From: Thermothielavioides terrestris NRRL 8126
Lineage: Eukaryota; Ascomycota; Sordariomycetes; Sordariales; Chaetomiaceae
Assembly: GCF_000226115.1 (NCBI RefSeq)
Contig: NC_016460.1
Span: 372,001-436,000, forward strand
DNA: 64,000 bases
Direction of reading: 5' to 3'
A program made the translations under genes and the position numbers. Numbering within the stretch: position 1 is the stretch's first letter; each line of letters begins with the position of its first letter. Under the pieces are notes generated by a model. That model was not told where the DNA came from. It did not search any database and was given only the letters and a program-made list of their open reading frames with translations. Positions 1 through 12,801 of this stretch are shown here, piece after piece.

Positions 1-880
1 CTTATTGCTTAATAAGTAATAAGGAAGCCTACTAGTGTGATATATACTATCTAGTTGACGCTATTATAATAGTCGTTAATACTAATAACTGTTTTGTCGA
101 CTATGTTTTAAGTTCGTTATAGTCTAGCCCCTCTCTATAAAGCGGCTATAGTACGACTCCTATTAGGTACGATATTGCTCTAGTTCCCTTCGTCCTATGT
201 CCTTAGCGTTATCTATCCTCTCCCTTTGAGAACCTCGCCTATGTCCTTTGGGAGTGCGCTAATCCCCTACCCTAGACCCTTAGCAGGTCCAACAGATAGC
301 TAATTATAGAGGTACTCTTGTCGTCTAACGAGGGTATCGAGTACCTACCTACTAGCGATATAGTACTATCTAGAGACGAAGAGGCTATAGAGTAGGGCTA
401 GAGACGGCTCTGTCCCTTGCTATAGCCCTACTCTCGCTTTATCCTACGTCTCGACCTATTATCGAACTAACCTATCGACTAGAGCAGTTGCAATAACTTT
501 GATATCCACCCTCGCCCTACCTTAGAGATCTCGGAGTAGGTAATATATTGGCCACTAACCTCGCCTCCCCTTAGCTCGTACCTAGGTATCCTATAGTACT
601 ATAGGATTGACATTAGGGTAAGGCTAGAGGACTACCTGTATCTAAGGAAGGAGACCTAGTTGGTATATTAGGGCCTCCCTACGCTTATATTTTTCTTGTC
701 GTTCTTTTGTAATAAGGCTATAGCTAGATGTATTAGGGTGACTATATGTCCAATGGTACTACCGAGCTATATTCGTTTTATCATTGTCGTTTCTTATAAA
801 GTAGTCTATATACGAATATTACGTTTTCCCTTCCTCCTCTAGTTCGACGCTAGCCTATCGTTGTATTGTATATCTCCCTA
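1..880. other. RIP-mutated AT-rich DNA left of the chromovirus
   Basis: This stretch is rich in TA and CTAG and poor in CA/TG, as is the rest of the block to 14,360, so it is almost certainly RIP-mutated repeat DNA. No protein domain could be decoded on either strand. By position it should contain the 3' untranslated region and possibly the 3' LTR of the element to its right, but no LTR partner was recognised. Confidence 0.5.
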
Positions 881-889
881 TTCCCATTC

Positions 890-2500
890 GAACTCGTCGA
901 ACATAGTAGTATCTAAGAAGTTCTCTAGGGGCTCCTACGTTGGTTTATCGTAACCTACCTACTTAACGTATATATCGTAGTTGTTTCCCCTCCCTTTAGC
1001 GTTCTAAGCTTTAAAGATCGCCTCTACCCTATACTCCTACTAAGGAACACCCTCCTCCGATATAACCTATATAGGGTCCGGCTACTTATCTATAACTTTC
1101 TACAAAGGGAGCGGATCAGAGGCTACTCACTCAACTAGATCGATATAGAAAGTCGGGTATAGACCACTTAGTATATCGAGCATCACTATTAAAGGAGTAG
1201 GTACTACGACTACCTTATATTTAGCATTCAGCTAGTCGAGTTTCTTACTAGGGCGGTTCGTCTTTATATTACGTAGAGAGAGCTATACCTTGTCCCCTAC
1301 CTTGAACCTCTTAGCTAGATAGCGAGAGCGGTTTGTATTCGCTTATTACCGCTACTATATATACGTAATAGCTACTTAGGTCTACTCTATTCCCTTCTTT
1401 AGATAGTAGAGGAACCTAGCAGCGTAGCCCTCTAGGGTCGCTATAGACGTTGTTAAGATCGTAATAAGTTGTATAGGGCTTATATCGAACCTATAGAGGA
1501 GGTAGTTCGGGCTTACCCCGGTTATAGACAAGTCCCTATTGTTGAATATAAACTAGTAGGCTAGGAGGTGTTTAGGCTAGTCGTATTATATAAAGGAGAC
1601 GAAGATCTAGAGGATAGCCTATACCTCTTGGTTGACCTACTCTATTCCCCTATCCGTCTAGAGATAGTAAGAAGTCGATAGGAGCTACTCTACCCCTACC
1701 ACTTTATATAACGCGGTTTAGAACCTACTTAACTAGTCCGACCTACGGTCAATTATAATTTGAGTTGGGAACCTATAGAAGCGCTACTATATATTATAGA
1801 ACCGGAGGGCATACTCTTCTACTCCTATCGAGTATATCGCCTTGAGCTATATATACTTAGAGAGGCGGTTGGTAATCACTATAAAGTAACTAAGCGCCCC
1901 TTCGTCTTTTATAGAGAGGTTGGTTATAAAGTCAATAGAGATCTACTTCTAAAAGCGATTAGAGATAGGTAAGGGTTGTAAAAGCCCTTGACGTAGCTAC
2001 TAGGAGATTTTACTCTAACGGCACTAGTTGCAGTTCCTAATGAACCACTTTACGTTAAACGATATAAGGTCCTAGTAGTAATCTCTCTAGAGTATTTTGA
2101 ATAGCCTATTGCGCCTTGGGTATCCTAATATAGCTAAGTTATAGATCTGCTAGATAATTATAGTGGTTAGGGGCTCCTATATAGGAAGCTAGAGACGGCT
2201 ATAGAACTGGAGTACGCCTTATACGTTGAGGGAGTAGTCTACGATCTAGGTTTACGCTATATTCGCCTTCTTTAGAAACTTCCAAGCTCCGTTGCAAATA
2301 GCTCGGAGCTAGTGAGCGTAGTGCTCGTCTCCGATAATATCCTTGTCCTATAGGGCTACGAGCTGCTTATCCTCGAAGAGCGTCTCTCCTATAGGCAACC
2401 TAGCCTCCTCCTATACGTTGGTCTAGTATACCTTAATCGGAGGGAGTAGCTAGGCGATACGCTAGCTATCTTTAGGCTTGTCTTGTTTACGCTAAGAGAG
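890..2500 (-). pseudogene. Integrase with C-terminal chromodomain (degraded)
   Basis: The minus-strand reading around 2,200-2,400 resembles the integrase H2C2 zinc-binding region, with a frame segment FNVKRFIRNCNQCR. Around 1,300-1,550 the frame gives NYLLYRFD followed by FKVGDKV, the usual end of the integrase core and GPY/F-like region. The last part (about 890-1,060) reads YRVEAIFKA, then YVK-VGYDKPTQEPLENF, where a stop stands at the expected Trp. This is a chromodomain of the Tf1/Tf2 chromovirus type, which in that family is thought to tether integration to modified histones. Stops are dominated by TAG. Confidence 0.8.
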
Positions 2501-2599
2501 CGTATTGGGGTATAAGGCCCAGGATCCTAGCCAGTACTTTAGCTCGAAGTTGAATAAGGAGAGCATCTCCGCCTATTGGGCCTACCGTTTATTGATTGG

Positions 2600-3700
2600 A
2601 CGTAGCTAGGTAAAGTACTTAAGGTTCTTATAATTGGTTAGGATAGTAAAGGGGGCTACTACGCTCCGAAGCTCTATCGACTAGGCTTTAAGACACGAGA
2701 TAATAGCTAATAGCTCTTTGTTATAGATAGTGTAGTTATACTTAGTAAGGCTTAGCTTTATAGAGTAGTAGGCTATAGGGTAAAGAACCCTATCCTCTCT
2801 CTACTAAGACAAATATCTACTAAGTACTATACTAGAATAGTCTACTTCTACGATTGTCTCTCTTTTAGGATCCTATTGGGCAAGGATCAGCTCCGATATA
2901 AACGTAGCCTTAAGCGTATCGAAGGCGTTCTACTCCTTTTTGCCTTAGCGGAAAGGGACGTTCTTATAGGTAAGGCGTATTAATAGGGCCGTCTTCTCAA
3001 AGAAGTTGGGGATAAAGTCGCAATAGAAATTAGTGAATTCTAGGAAGCTCTATACTCCTTAGACCTTATAGGGTACCTCCTATTTATAGATAGCTTTAAT
3101 CTTCTCGGGGTCGGGGTAGATATAGACCCTAGCCTCTACGATATACCCTAGGTACTTAACTTCCTTTACCGCGAATATATATTTCTTAAGGTCTAGGTTG
3201 AGGCCTATATCTCTCAGTCTTCAGAGGACCTTACGTACCTTCCTTATATAGTCCTTTCGGCTCCCGCTCAAGTATATTAAGACGTCGTTAAGGTATACCG
3301 TTATATAGTCTCCTAACGTTGGACCAAGGGCATTGTTAATATATCTCTAGAACGTTGTAGAAGTATCTATAAACCTAAAGGGGTAGACTAGCTATTCGAA
3401 TAGTCTAAACTTTATATGAAACGCTATAAGGTGCTCGTCCCTCTTAGCTATCCGGATATAGTGGAACGTAGCCCTAACATCTAGCTTTATAAGCTATTTG
3501 GCTTTAGCTAGGGACCGAAGAGTCTCCTTAATTAAGGGGAGCAGGTACTAGTCCTGCTTAGTGATCTTATTTAGGGTTCGATAGTCTATATAGAACCTCT
3601 ATCCTCCTCCTAGCTTCTTTACAAGGAGGACTAGGGCGGCTACCAATAAGGAGCTTATCTAGATCTATCCCTTATCCAACAGGTCTATAACCTACTTCCA
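2600..3700 (-). pseudogene. Ty3/gypsy reverse transcriptase-RNase H (degraded)
   Basis: On the minus strand, about 3,640-3,240 reads as a clear RT palm: LLVKKLGGG, YIDYRTLNKITKQD, LIKLDVRATFHYIRIA, and the catalytic box seen as VYLNDVLIY (family YLDD; one Asp is changed to Asn by a G-to-A mutation). The frame continues through a GYIVEARVYIYPDPEKIKAI segment and an RNase H region (EVDYSSI, about 2,950-2,850). The catalytic change and the many TAG stops mean it is inactive. Confidence 0.85.
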
Positions 3701-4559
3701 AATCTCTAGGAGATAGTCCCTTGGTATATTATACAAGGGTCCCTATAGGAGCTTAGGAGGTTTTCTGTCTAGGCCCGTCTTAAGATAGATATAATAGTTG
3801 GCCTCCCCTCAATAGGGGGGGAGGTCGTTTATCTTCTCTTTATCGAAGAGATCGGCGAAGTCATATAGCTCCTTCGGCAAAGCGACCTTTAGGTCTAGGT
3901 CGGTATTGGGCTAGGAGACGGCCGCTCTTAGTATAGTGGTTATCTTGTAGATACTGGTGACGAGGAACGTGTCTTATACCCCTTTAGACTTCTTCCTTTG
4001 TACTCTGTAGGCCAAGCCTATAAATACTACGCCTATAATTAGGGTGGCGTTGGCTTCCTTCTATTGCAAAGAGCACTTGTGTACCTATAGGCCACTTTGC
4101 GAATTGACAGTAAAGACCCTGTTGGCTAGGTCTAGTACAATCCTATAATAGTTTATCTAGGGGAGGCCCAATATAACGTTGTAGGCTAGCCCTAGTACTA
4201 TATAGAATATAGCAGCACTGATCTACCTATCGACGTCTATCGTAACGTAGGCGATATATATAATTTTCTTTGTAATTTGTACCCCTTTAACTATAATACC
4301 TAGGGTATAGAGAGTCGGTAAGCTTATTTGCTTAATCCTTAACCTCTAATATACTCTTTCGCTAATAGCTCTGTAGCTCTAGTATCTACTATCTATTTGT
4401 ACATTTATAAAACTAAAGGAGTTTAGAAAAATAGAGATAAGAAAGAGGGGCTTATCCATTCTCTCTCTAATCTCTATAAACTCGTTCTATAAGCGGCTAG
4501 GTCCTTTTGGCCCCTATACAAGACTTTGTATAGAGGCTACTCTTTTCCCTCCTCCTCCT

Positions 4560-5757
4560 TAGAGGGGGAGTCCTCCTCTACCTATTCCTTAGCCTCCAAC
4601 TTATTGATATCGACCTAAGGAGCTAGTCTCTTAGCTAGGGCGAAGGGATAGGTAGCTACAAAGTAGCCCTAGCGCCTACAACAGATATAGGCTCTAGCCT
4701 ATTAGCGTACTATATATATCTCGTCGTTTACCTACTTCGTCTATAGCGCGTTTATACCTCGTTTTCCTCTATTCTACTACTGCTTTCCTCTATAACTTCT
4801 ATTAGCTCTCCCCTAGGCTAGGGCAATGTAGGTCGTATTAATCCCGGTTATCGGTATATTTTTATCTATATCCTTCTCCGTATCTACGTTAAGCCTAGGT
4901 CGCTTACCCTAGGACCGCTAGTGTCGTTCCTCTAGGCGGAAGGCCTCTAGGTCGGTAGCGATCTCGCGGTACCTTGTAATAGCTATAGTATAGTCGTTCT
5001 ATAGGATCCCTCGTCCTACTGTAATATGCTTCAACTTTAAGGAGAGGTATCGTTATAGTCTAATAAGTCGTACCTCGTCGCTCTAATTAAGTTCTCTAGC
5101 CTTCAATAGCTTCGCTTTAAAGTGAACAATAAAGGAGGAGAACGGCTCGTTGTCTCCTTAGCGGAGTATATCTAGCTCCGTTAAAGCTATAACCTACTTA
5201 TAGAGGTCTACGTAGACTGTTGTAAAATACTCGAGAAACGCTCCTAGGTCGTAGTTGTAGCTAGGTCCTCCTAACTTATAGAAGGCCACGACCTTAGCCT
5301 AGACCCTCTAGCTAAGGTTCCCCCAAATGAATACCTACTAGTCGTAGGGACCCCCAATAAAGTCCTGGTCTACTACTAGGACGTACACTATTGTAGCCCT
5401 CTAGGCGACAAAGAGCTCCTTTTTACCGTCGAAGGGTTGTCCTATAGGGAGGCGCTTCTACTACGTCTAAGGAGCTGTCGGAGCCGCGGTGTTAGTCGTC
5501 GGAGCCTAGGCGTTTACTATCGTAGGGGCGTTCATAGTCTGAGCTATAGCAATCTAGGCTATATAAAATTCCTCAATAGTTACGTTCTAACGAGCGATCG
5601 TCTCCTATAGGTATTGAAAGTGCTCGCGAACCCAATCTAGGTCCGGAGCCTATAGGATACTAGGGTGGTTCATAGTAGTATCTAGTCCGTTCAGTACCGG
5701 CGTCGAGACGCTAGGCGTACTTATCTCGTCTACACCTAGAAGTAGCGAATACTCCAT
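4560..5757 (-). pseudogene. Ty3/gypsy gag (degraded)
   Basis: An ATG at 5,757 on the minus strand opens a frame reading MEYSLLLGVDEISTPS. It runs through the gag segments LPIGQPFDGKKELFVA and GDNEPFSSFIVHFKAKLL and a basic region, towards a zinc-knuckle-like stretch near 4,690-4,640 (CCR, GYFVATYPFA). The Cys codons of the knuckle are partly turned into Tyr, as expected from RIP. Frame-interrupting stops are mostly TAG where Gln or Trp is expected. Confidence 0.75.
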
Positions 5758-5941
5758 TAGCGCGAAGGTAGTTGAACTATAATGTACTAGCCTTGTAGCG
5801 TTCTATAGACAAGCGTACAATGTTCTATTCAACTACCTTAAGGAAGGAAAAAGGAGAAGTATAGGCTGCGGTCCCTACGTGCAGAGTTTTTCAGAGGCTC
5901 GCGAAGTGGGTTTGGACCGACGTTATTTCAGGCGCGAGGCG

Positions 5942-6005
5942 GGCTCGCCACAGGTCCGTCCTAGGGTCGCCGCGGATCCGTCCCAGGGCCACCACGGATC
6001 CTAGG
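5942..6005. repeat. Three GC-rich tandem units in an unmutated island
   Basis: Within 5,880-6,049 the composition switches from RIP-type AT-rich to GC-rich. Three degenerate units of about 18-23 bases follow each other, each built on the pattern GG(C/T)(C/T)GCC(A/G)C...GGATCC/GGTCCGTCC(T/C)AG. By position they lie in the likely 5' LTR or leader of the chromovirus. Confidence 0.6.
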
Positions 6006-6054
6006 CGCAGCCCCACATACCTAGCCCGGGTACAGCCCAGTCCATAACAATAAT

Positions 6055-9000
6055 AGATTAAATATATAGAAGCCTCTCTTTAGTAAACACTTACTAGAGT
6101 CCAACTATCTTGTTCTATAAAGTTAGCAACTACGCTATACGTTCTAAAGCTAACCCTTCTTCGTAGTTAGGTCTCCTCAATAGCCTATTAGCTAGGTTTC
6201 GTTTACCTACCTAGTACTTAATAACAAAATTGTACTCTACAAGGTATATATACCACCTAGCTTAGCGCCTATTTAGGTACATCTACTTTATAAAGCTCTA
6301 TAGATTATTGTAGTTAGAGAAGACGATAACTAGAAAGTTACTCCCTTTAATGTAATAGCACTAATATTTAAAGGCTTTGATAATCGCTATTATTTCCTTA
6401 TTGGGTATCCTATAATTCTTAAACGATCTAGAGAACTTAGTTAACTAAAAGGCTATAGGTTATCTTATCCTATTGTCTTCTTCTTAAGACAGGACTACTC
6501 CTATATCGAAGTCAAAGGTATTAGTCTTAATAGTTACCTTCCTCTATAGGTTATAGTAGTACAATGTTGGTACTTCTATAAAAGCTTATTTAAGTTGCTT
6601 AAAAGCCGTTTATTCCTCGCTAGCGAATTAGAGGGATCCTAGTTTCCTCCCCTTTTCTAATCCCTTTAGTAGAGCAGTTAGAGGCAACGCTAATTCTAAA
6701 TAATAGAAGATAAACCGCTAATAAAAATTATAGAACCTAAGGAAGACTTAAATATCCTAGTAAATAGTAGGCTCTAGCTATTTTTAAATAGTTTAAACTT
6801 GGGTCGAATCTATAGTAATTCCCTTAGGAGTTACTAGGTATCTAAGGAACTTAATCTTATATTAGTAAAACTGATATTTACTTAGCTTGTAATATAATTA
6901 TATAGCTTATAGCTTCTTAAGGACTTACTAAATATAAGAAGTGTAAGTATTATAGTCCTTTAAAAAGATTAGGACGTTATTAAGGAAAGCTATATAGAAA
7001 TCGTCTATAAGTCGCCCTAGTGCCTAATAGATATAACTTTAGAAGGTTGCTAAGGCGTTGATTAACCTAAAGGGTATAACCAAGTATTTAAATAGGCTAT
7101 ATTAGATATAAAAGGCTATCTTCTATTTGTCCCCCTCCTTGATATAGATTCGGTAGTAGGCCTCTTTAATATCCAATTTGCTAAAGTACTTAGCACCAAT
7201 TATATAGTTTAAGATCTCTAAGATCAAAGGCAATAGGTAGCAGTTCTTCCTTATAATTTTATTAAGCCCTTAGTAATCGATATAGAGTTGGAGAGTACTA
7301 TCCTTTTTAGGTATAAATAAAACTAGGCTTGTAGCTAGGCTCTAAGATTCTTAGATACGCCCTTTCGCTAAGTTTTTACGAAGGTATTCCTTAAGGATAT
7401 CTAACTCCTTTTAAGCTAATAGGTAAATAGGCCTTGCTAATAGTGTTATACCTAGCAATAGCTCAATAATATAATCAATCTTATAATATAGCAGTAGAAT
7501 ATTAGCTTTAGTAGAGTCCAATATATCGACGAAGTCTTAAAGCTCCTTAGGGATTTCGTCCTTACCTTAGGACAGTTTCGCCTATATCTCCTTGTCCTTC
7601 TCCTCCTTAGGGAACAGAGCTTACAGTATATTGGGGTATATAAATAGAGTATAAATATAGGGCTTTTAGCACAACGTTTTAACGAACTACTTTAGGCGTT
7701 TAAAACAAACTTTAGTAGTCTTAGGTATAAACTACTATTCTTTAGCTACTAGAAATAGTAAAATATATTCTTCTACTATTATAGGTATCTCTAGAATAAT
7801 GGCTAATCCTCCTTTGATTAAGGGGCGGTCAATAGCTATATAGAAGACATTGAACCTCTATATTACGCCTCTTCCGTCTAATAGCTCTAAAGGTATAGAG
7901 AACACTCTATACGACTAGGACACCTAAACGTCTACTATACAAGTCTATAGCAAAAAGAGCTTTACTATAGGAAGATGATACTACTTTATAAACTTAAGGC
8001 TAACTATATTAATCTTAGTATAGGTATCTAAATCTACTATAACCTCCTAGGGTTTCTTAGTATATAGGGTAGTAGTAGCTTAGAAGCATTCTATAACTTA
8101 GTCCTTATATAGAAAGAGTATACTAGTAGTACTAGGGTCTACTACTAGGTATAAGCTTTTCCCTCCTTTTTACTATCGTCTTATAAGTAACTAGAGCTCG
8201 TTTTATACTCGGTTCTTAGAGCGTAATAAGTACCTCTATAGCCTCGACGTCTTATACCTCTAACCTTGCCTACGTCTTTAGGCTTTTTAGGACAATTATA
8301 GAAGAAGTGACTTATTTTACTATAGGTCCAATAGGTAAAGGAATTGTCACTCCTATCCTTTATCTCCTTATTGTTATAGCTCCGCTTTTCCTTCTCTACT
8401 ACGTTGTTAAAGCAAGGCTAACTATAACGATCCTAATATATAGATTGCCCTCGACTTTGCTATTTATAATCGGAGAACTGCCTAGATCCTCGATCGACTT
8501 TTAAAGATCTCTAGTAAATGTTGTACTACTTGATATTCTAGATCTAGGTTACTAGCCGAACTATAGCCTTATAGGTCTTAGGTTTTTTAAAGAAATATTA
8601 GTTGATATACAACTAAATCTATAGTAATAACTTAGAGTAGAATAGAAGAGCCTATTTCTTATTATCTTAGCGCTTAGTCTAGGCCTCTAAGGAATTAAGG
8701 TATTAATAAAAGTTTAAAGGGCTCTAGCCCTCCTATTGCTTCGCTTAGTCGATAGCTTTAGCGATTTCCAACTGACTATTAGTAAGGTCTTTAATATATA
8801 AAGTAGTCTAGTCTTTAAAGACCCTCTATATCAACTTTGCTATTGCTTGTTCTTCTTTTAATAGGTTATTATAGTAGCTATACTAATAGGTATATAGCGT
8901 TTACTCTATTTTATCGATAGCGAAGAGGATTCGATTCTTTTCCGTTTTAAAGCGTTTAGGGTTACCTTTAAAGGCTCGATAAAGATCTTAAAGCTAAATC

Positions 9001-9360
9001 TAGCGTTTTTAAAAGGTAATATTCTCTTCTAATAGTGTAATATTTTTAACCTTAATAGCTTAGCGATCTTGCCCTTTGTCCTCGCTATTGTCGGTTGATC
9101 TAGTACTATTCTTCTTCTATTTATTAGGCGGCTCGCCTATTCCTAACGACTAAAGCAATTCCTACTCCTAGTCTTTAAGCTCTTTTAGGGCCTAAAGCTA
9201 AGTAATATAGGCCTATACCCTCTATAGTAGGTCCCCTATAGAGAGCGTCTCTCCCTATAGTAGGACACTAGGAGATGAAGGAGATAGGTAGCAAGAGCTA
9301 GGAAGAGACCCCGTTTTAGAATTATAAAGTTATACCAAATTCGTAGACGAATTGACAATG
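6055..9360 (-). mobile_element. Second Ty3/gypsy remnant (gag-protease-RT-RNase H), RIP-degraded
   Basis: The minus-strand reading gives a gag from about 9,350. A zinc knuckle near 8,300 reads YSKISHFFYNCPKKPK, with two family Cys residues changed to Tyr or Trp. A retropepsin-like segment near 8,030 reads VIVDLDTYTKINIVSLKFI. The RT at about 7,330-6,930 reads LYIDY-GLNKIIRKNCY, KLDIKEAYYRIYIKEGD and FLNNVLIFLKD. RNase H lies at about 6,500-6,090 (VLS-EEDNRI, NKEIIAIIKAFKYQCYY). No integrase follows: the copy stops at the presumed start of the chromovirus near 6,050, which suggests that element jumped into this one. Stops are mainly TAG. Confidence 0.82.
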
Positions 9361-9600
9361 ACTAATAGCGATAAACGGGACAAGGATATAGGTATCTAAG
9401 TCAAGGTACTATAAATAGATAGTATCTTAGCTAGTAGAGAAAGAAGGATTAGAATCTATAATAGGAGTCTTTAGGTACTACTAATAAGATGCTTTAAGGT
9501 AGAGAAGTACAATAGTACTATAGCAGTGACTAAGGCGAGTAATTGCAGTTTCTAAGGCGACACTGTCTAAATACGTCTCCTATTGTGATTAGAGGCTAAT
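9361..9600. other. RIP-mutated spacer between elements 2 and 3
   Basis: AT-rich sequence with no decodable domain. It is probably the leader or LTR of element 2 on the minus strand, or the ragged end of element 3. Confidence 0.35.
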
Positions 9601-12600
9601 CCTTAGAGGATTAGGAATCTTCCTTCGCCTCGGTAGGCGACTGCCTACCCTTTTAGCTATAGTTCCTAGGCTCCGAGTATATACGTTATATCGTACATTA
9701 TAGATATAAGCTTCTAGGTTCTAGGTGCTTACTCCGTCTTAGAACTGTGCTAGCTCCTACTCGATAGCGGTTTACGTACGTGCTGTGATACTTAGGGCTC
9801 GGATTACACCTATTGGTGTAGCCTTCAAAGCTAGGATCCTAGATCGGTTAGTGCAATATAAGCTAGGCAGGCTAGCCCAGTAGGTACACCAATTAGTATA
9901 ATATAGGTCTAGATTCGAATAAAGTAGTTAGCTAATATACTATATCGCTATAAAGCGTCGATAGCTCTAGCAAATCTTACAAAGATAATAGGGTCTAGGA
10001 CGAAACATCGCTTGCAAATCGCGTAGAGTCTCTTAGAATAGTATAAACTAGGCTATATATATCGAATATAGTTGATATACTAGGGCTAGTATACTAAATA
10101 GCGGTTTAAACTAAACTAGGGTTTATAGCAGTAGACATCGCTATTAAGATAGTCGCTATAGTCAACGCTATAAAGGCTATCTCCTAAGAATAGGCGATAT
10201 AACCGCTATCGTCAATATCTTCGATTTAGCTAATAGGATAGCGCTTTAAAATAGTAAAAACTCCTTTAGTTAGGTTCTTAAGAGCTACTACCTTAGAGGT
10301 CTTAGCGTTAACAATAGCGTTTAGAGTAGTAGAATAGCAAACGTTGAATATTATAGACCGGTCTATTAGGAGAGGCTTATATTCTATAGCGATATACACT
10401 TCCTACTTAGGCTACAAGGTAACGGCGTATATAGTCTTAACCTTATATATATAGGGGTACGTCCAAGTGTATATAGCGAATAGTATATCGAATCCTCCTA
10501 GGATACTATATAGGCTAGCGATTTTTATACTATAATCGATAGAGGCCTAATATAGATCTAGGAAGTCGGCTCTTAATAAGAGGTTAGTAAGTAGCTTATC
10601 TACTACCTAGGTAGACTAGGTAAACTTAAAGAGTACTAGGCTAGTAGCAGTAACACCTAGTAGGTAAATGACGAAGGTCGTCTACTAGGTAGGCGAGGTC
10701 TTTCCGATACTATAAATTCGGCTATTATAGCGCTCGATCGAGTACTCGAAGGTACTTAGGAAGGTCTTGTCGACAATTGAACAGCTAGTACCTAGATCGA
10801 GGTAAACTTCTAGGTCTTTATAGTCGGACTAAACGTAGGCCTTGATATACAAGTAAGTATAGGCGCTATATAGGCTATCGATATTTAGGTTAGCCGCTTT
10901 AGAGGCCTCTTATACCTCTAGGTCAATAGCGAAGTCTATAGCTAGACTAGAGCCTTTAGCAAGTAGGATATCGTCCTCTAAGGTGTCCTTGGCGATAGCG
11001 ATTATACGCTCTAAGCACTTCATAGTACTAGAAGCGGCTACTAAACAGGCTTTCAAGTATTTAAAGAGCTAGTTCTAGGAATCGAATAAGGTATCGCAAT
11101 ATCTGTAAGTTTAATAGCCTAGGTTAGCCTAATTAGCTTAATAATAGTAAAGGCTCTTAGGAACGATTGTCTTATTGTAGGTATAAATATATACGTTGGT
11201 AGCAAGAACTATATTGAAGGTCTAATAGCACTTATAATAGGTTAGCTTCGAATTGTAAACTATATAGGCGATATCCGACTTATCGGTACCGTTGAAAATA
11301 GATAACTTATAATTAGCCTTAGCTTCGTTATCGGCTTCTAAATTGGATAACGTCTTCGAATTGGCGTCGTCGATAAGGTATATATAGTCTTAAGCTCGAT
11401 CGTTATACTTAGAATCGTAGTTATCTAGACAGTGCTTACCGCCTTAATTGCGATCTCGGTTATAGCGGTTATCGTCATAGTCACAGTTCTAGCGGTCGTC
11501 GTTATAGCGATCAGTACGCCTAGAGAGCTTCTTATTAGACTTGGTATTGCCGGAAGTAGTAGACTTGCTTATAAGCGAAGACTTCTTTAATTCTAGGAAC
11601 TTGTTGCGAACTATAGTAATAAGCGTAGGCCGTACTTCTATAATCTTGCGTATATAGTATGCTAAAGTGTACTTCGTCTTTGGCTATAGAAGAAAAGATA
11701 TAATAGTCGAGTCTAGACGGTTATAAATGGTGCCTATAGCGTTATGCTAGTTTGAATTATTATAATTGATAAGCGACATAGCCTAGCGTTGGCTATCCTA
11801 AGGCGGCTCGCCTTGGCGAGGGTTGCCCTAAGGCGACTTGGCCTAGTACAGGTCGCTACGAGGCGACGTAGCCTAGCACTAGCCGCCTAAGTGTAAATTG
11901 TTAGGGTATATAATATAGGCTTAATATACCGGTAGTGTGCCTATAGCTAGGTTATAGGCTACACCGATGTCGATACCTTCTAGAGGGATAGGAAAGGCGG
12001 TTTATAAGCGAGGTTGCGTATACTATATTAGGGGAGGTGTATAGAGGCTCTCAAGTAGAGAGGCCGCTATTGCAACTGAGTGGCGGCTCTAGGTCGAGGG
12101 GGCGTATATCTATAGCTCTATAGTCGATATAGGAGTAGCCGACGGAGGCTCTTTAGCTAGAGCAGGATCGGTTAATAGGTTCTTACTAGTCAACTAAGCA
12201 ATAGCGTTGTTAATCTTACTTAGCCGATTATCGGTATTATATATATATATTAGGTAAAAAGCTCTTCTCGATACTAAGCCTATTATATAGCTTCTATATT
12301 GTCGTTAGTAATAGCCTAGAGGCGGTTAATAGCCTTAGGCAAGCCTTTTAGACACTAGTAGTAGGTCGTTAGCGTCTCGAGCACTTATCTAATATTGGCG
12401 ATATCGCCTTAGAGCTTATTAACAGTTTTAACAATGCCTTCGAGAAGAATAGTATATATACTAACGGTCTAGCCGAGCTACTTAACGAAAGGCCGATTAG
12501 TACCGACCTTAATATACTCTAGGAGGTTTAAAATGTCTTCTATTTCCTTAGAATTACTCTAGGCATCTTCAAAGGATAGTTTATCGCCCAACTATATATC

Positions 12601-12801
12601 GTTAAGTTCCTCTTAGCTATAGTCGACATTGCGATAAGTCTAATCTATTAGAACTAATAGCTCTAGAGCTAGAGGAATAAATCCTTTGTATAGGGAGTGT
12701 ATCGTCTCTTTAATCTTCTTAGATATAGCGGTATCGTGTATAGAGAGCTACTTAGCTAGCAAGGAGGTATAAAAACAAGTGTTATAGCTATAATCAGCCA
12801 T
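9600..12801 (-). pseudogene. Gag and retropepsin of a third retroelement (truncated, RIP-degraded)
   Basis: An ATG at 12,801 (minus) starts MADYSYNTCFYTSLLAK. A long frame, interrupted almost only by TAG, runs to about 9,600. A Gln-rich stretch near 11,800-11,880 is now full of TAG. A basic Arg/Asp/Asn region near 11,480 may be a relic of an RNA-binding tail. Near 10,755-10,815 the frame reads LEVYLDLGTSCSIVDKTFL, which fits the aspartic protease active-site box (D-x-G-T/S). Further on, KTSKVVALKNLTKGVFTI and IEDIDDSGYIAYS resemble the linker found before RT in fungal gypsy polyproteins. No RT follows, so only the 5' half is present. Confidence 0.65.

Larger units (their letters stand above)
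880..6049 (-). mobile_element. Ty3/gypsy chromovirus remnant, RIP-degraded
   Basis: Read on the minus strand, this stretch gives the order gag, reverse transcriptase, RNase H, integrase, chromodomain, which is the chromovirus layout. The reading frame is largely preserved but broken by many stops, nearly all TAG at positions where the family has Gln or Trp. That is what C-to-T RIP of CAG or TGG produces. The likely 5' end is near 6,049, where the minus strand starts TGTTATGG, a plausible LTR start; the first gag ATG is at 5,757. The 3' LTR was not identified and may lie in 1-880. The element cannot encode functional protein. Confidence 0.85.

Noticed and set aside
1760..1972. Plus-strand open frame in the RIP block
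   Set aside because: It is antisense to the integrase relic and has no family features.
8307..8504. Plus-strand open frame with hydrophobic stretches
   Set aside because: It is antisense to the zinc-knuckle region of element 2. The hydrophobicity comes from RIP-type TA-rich codons.
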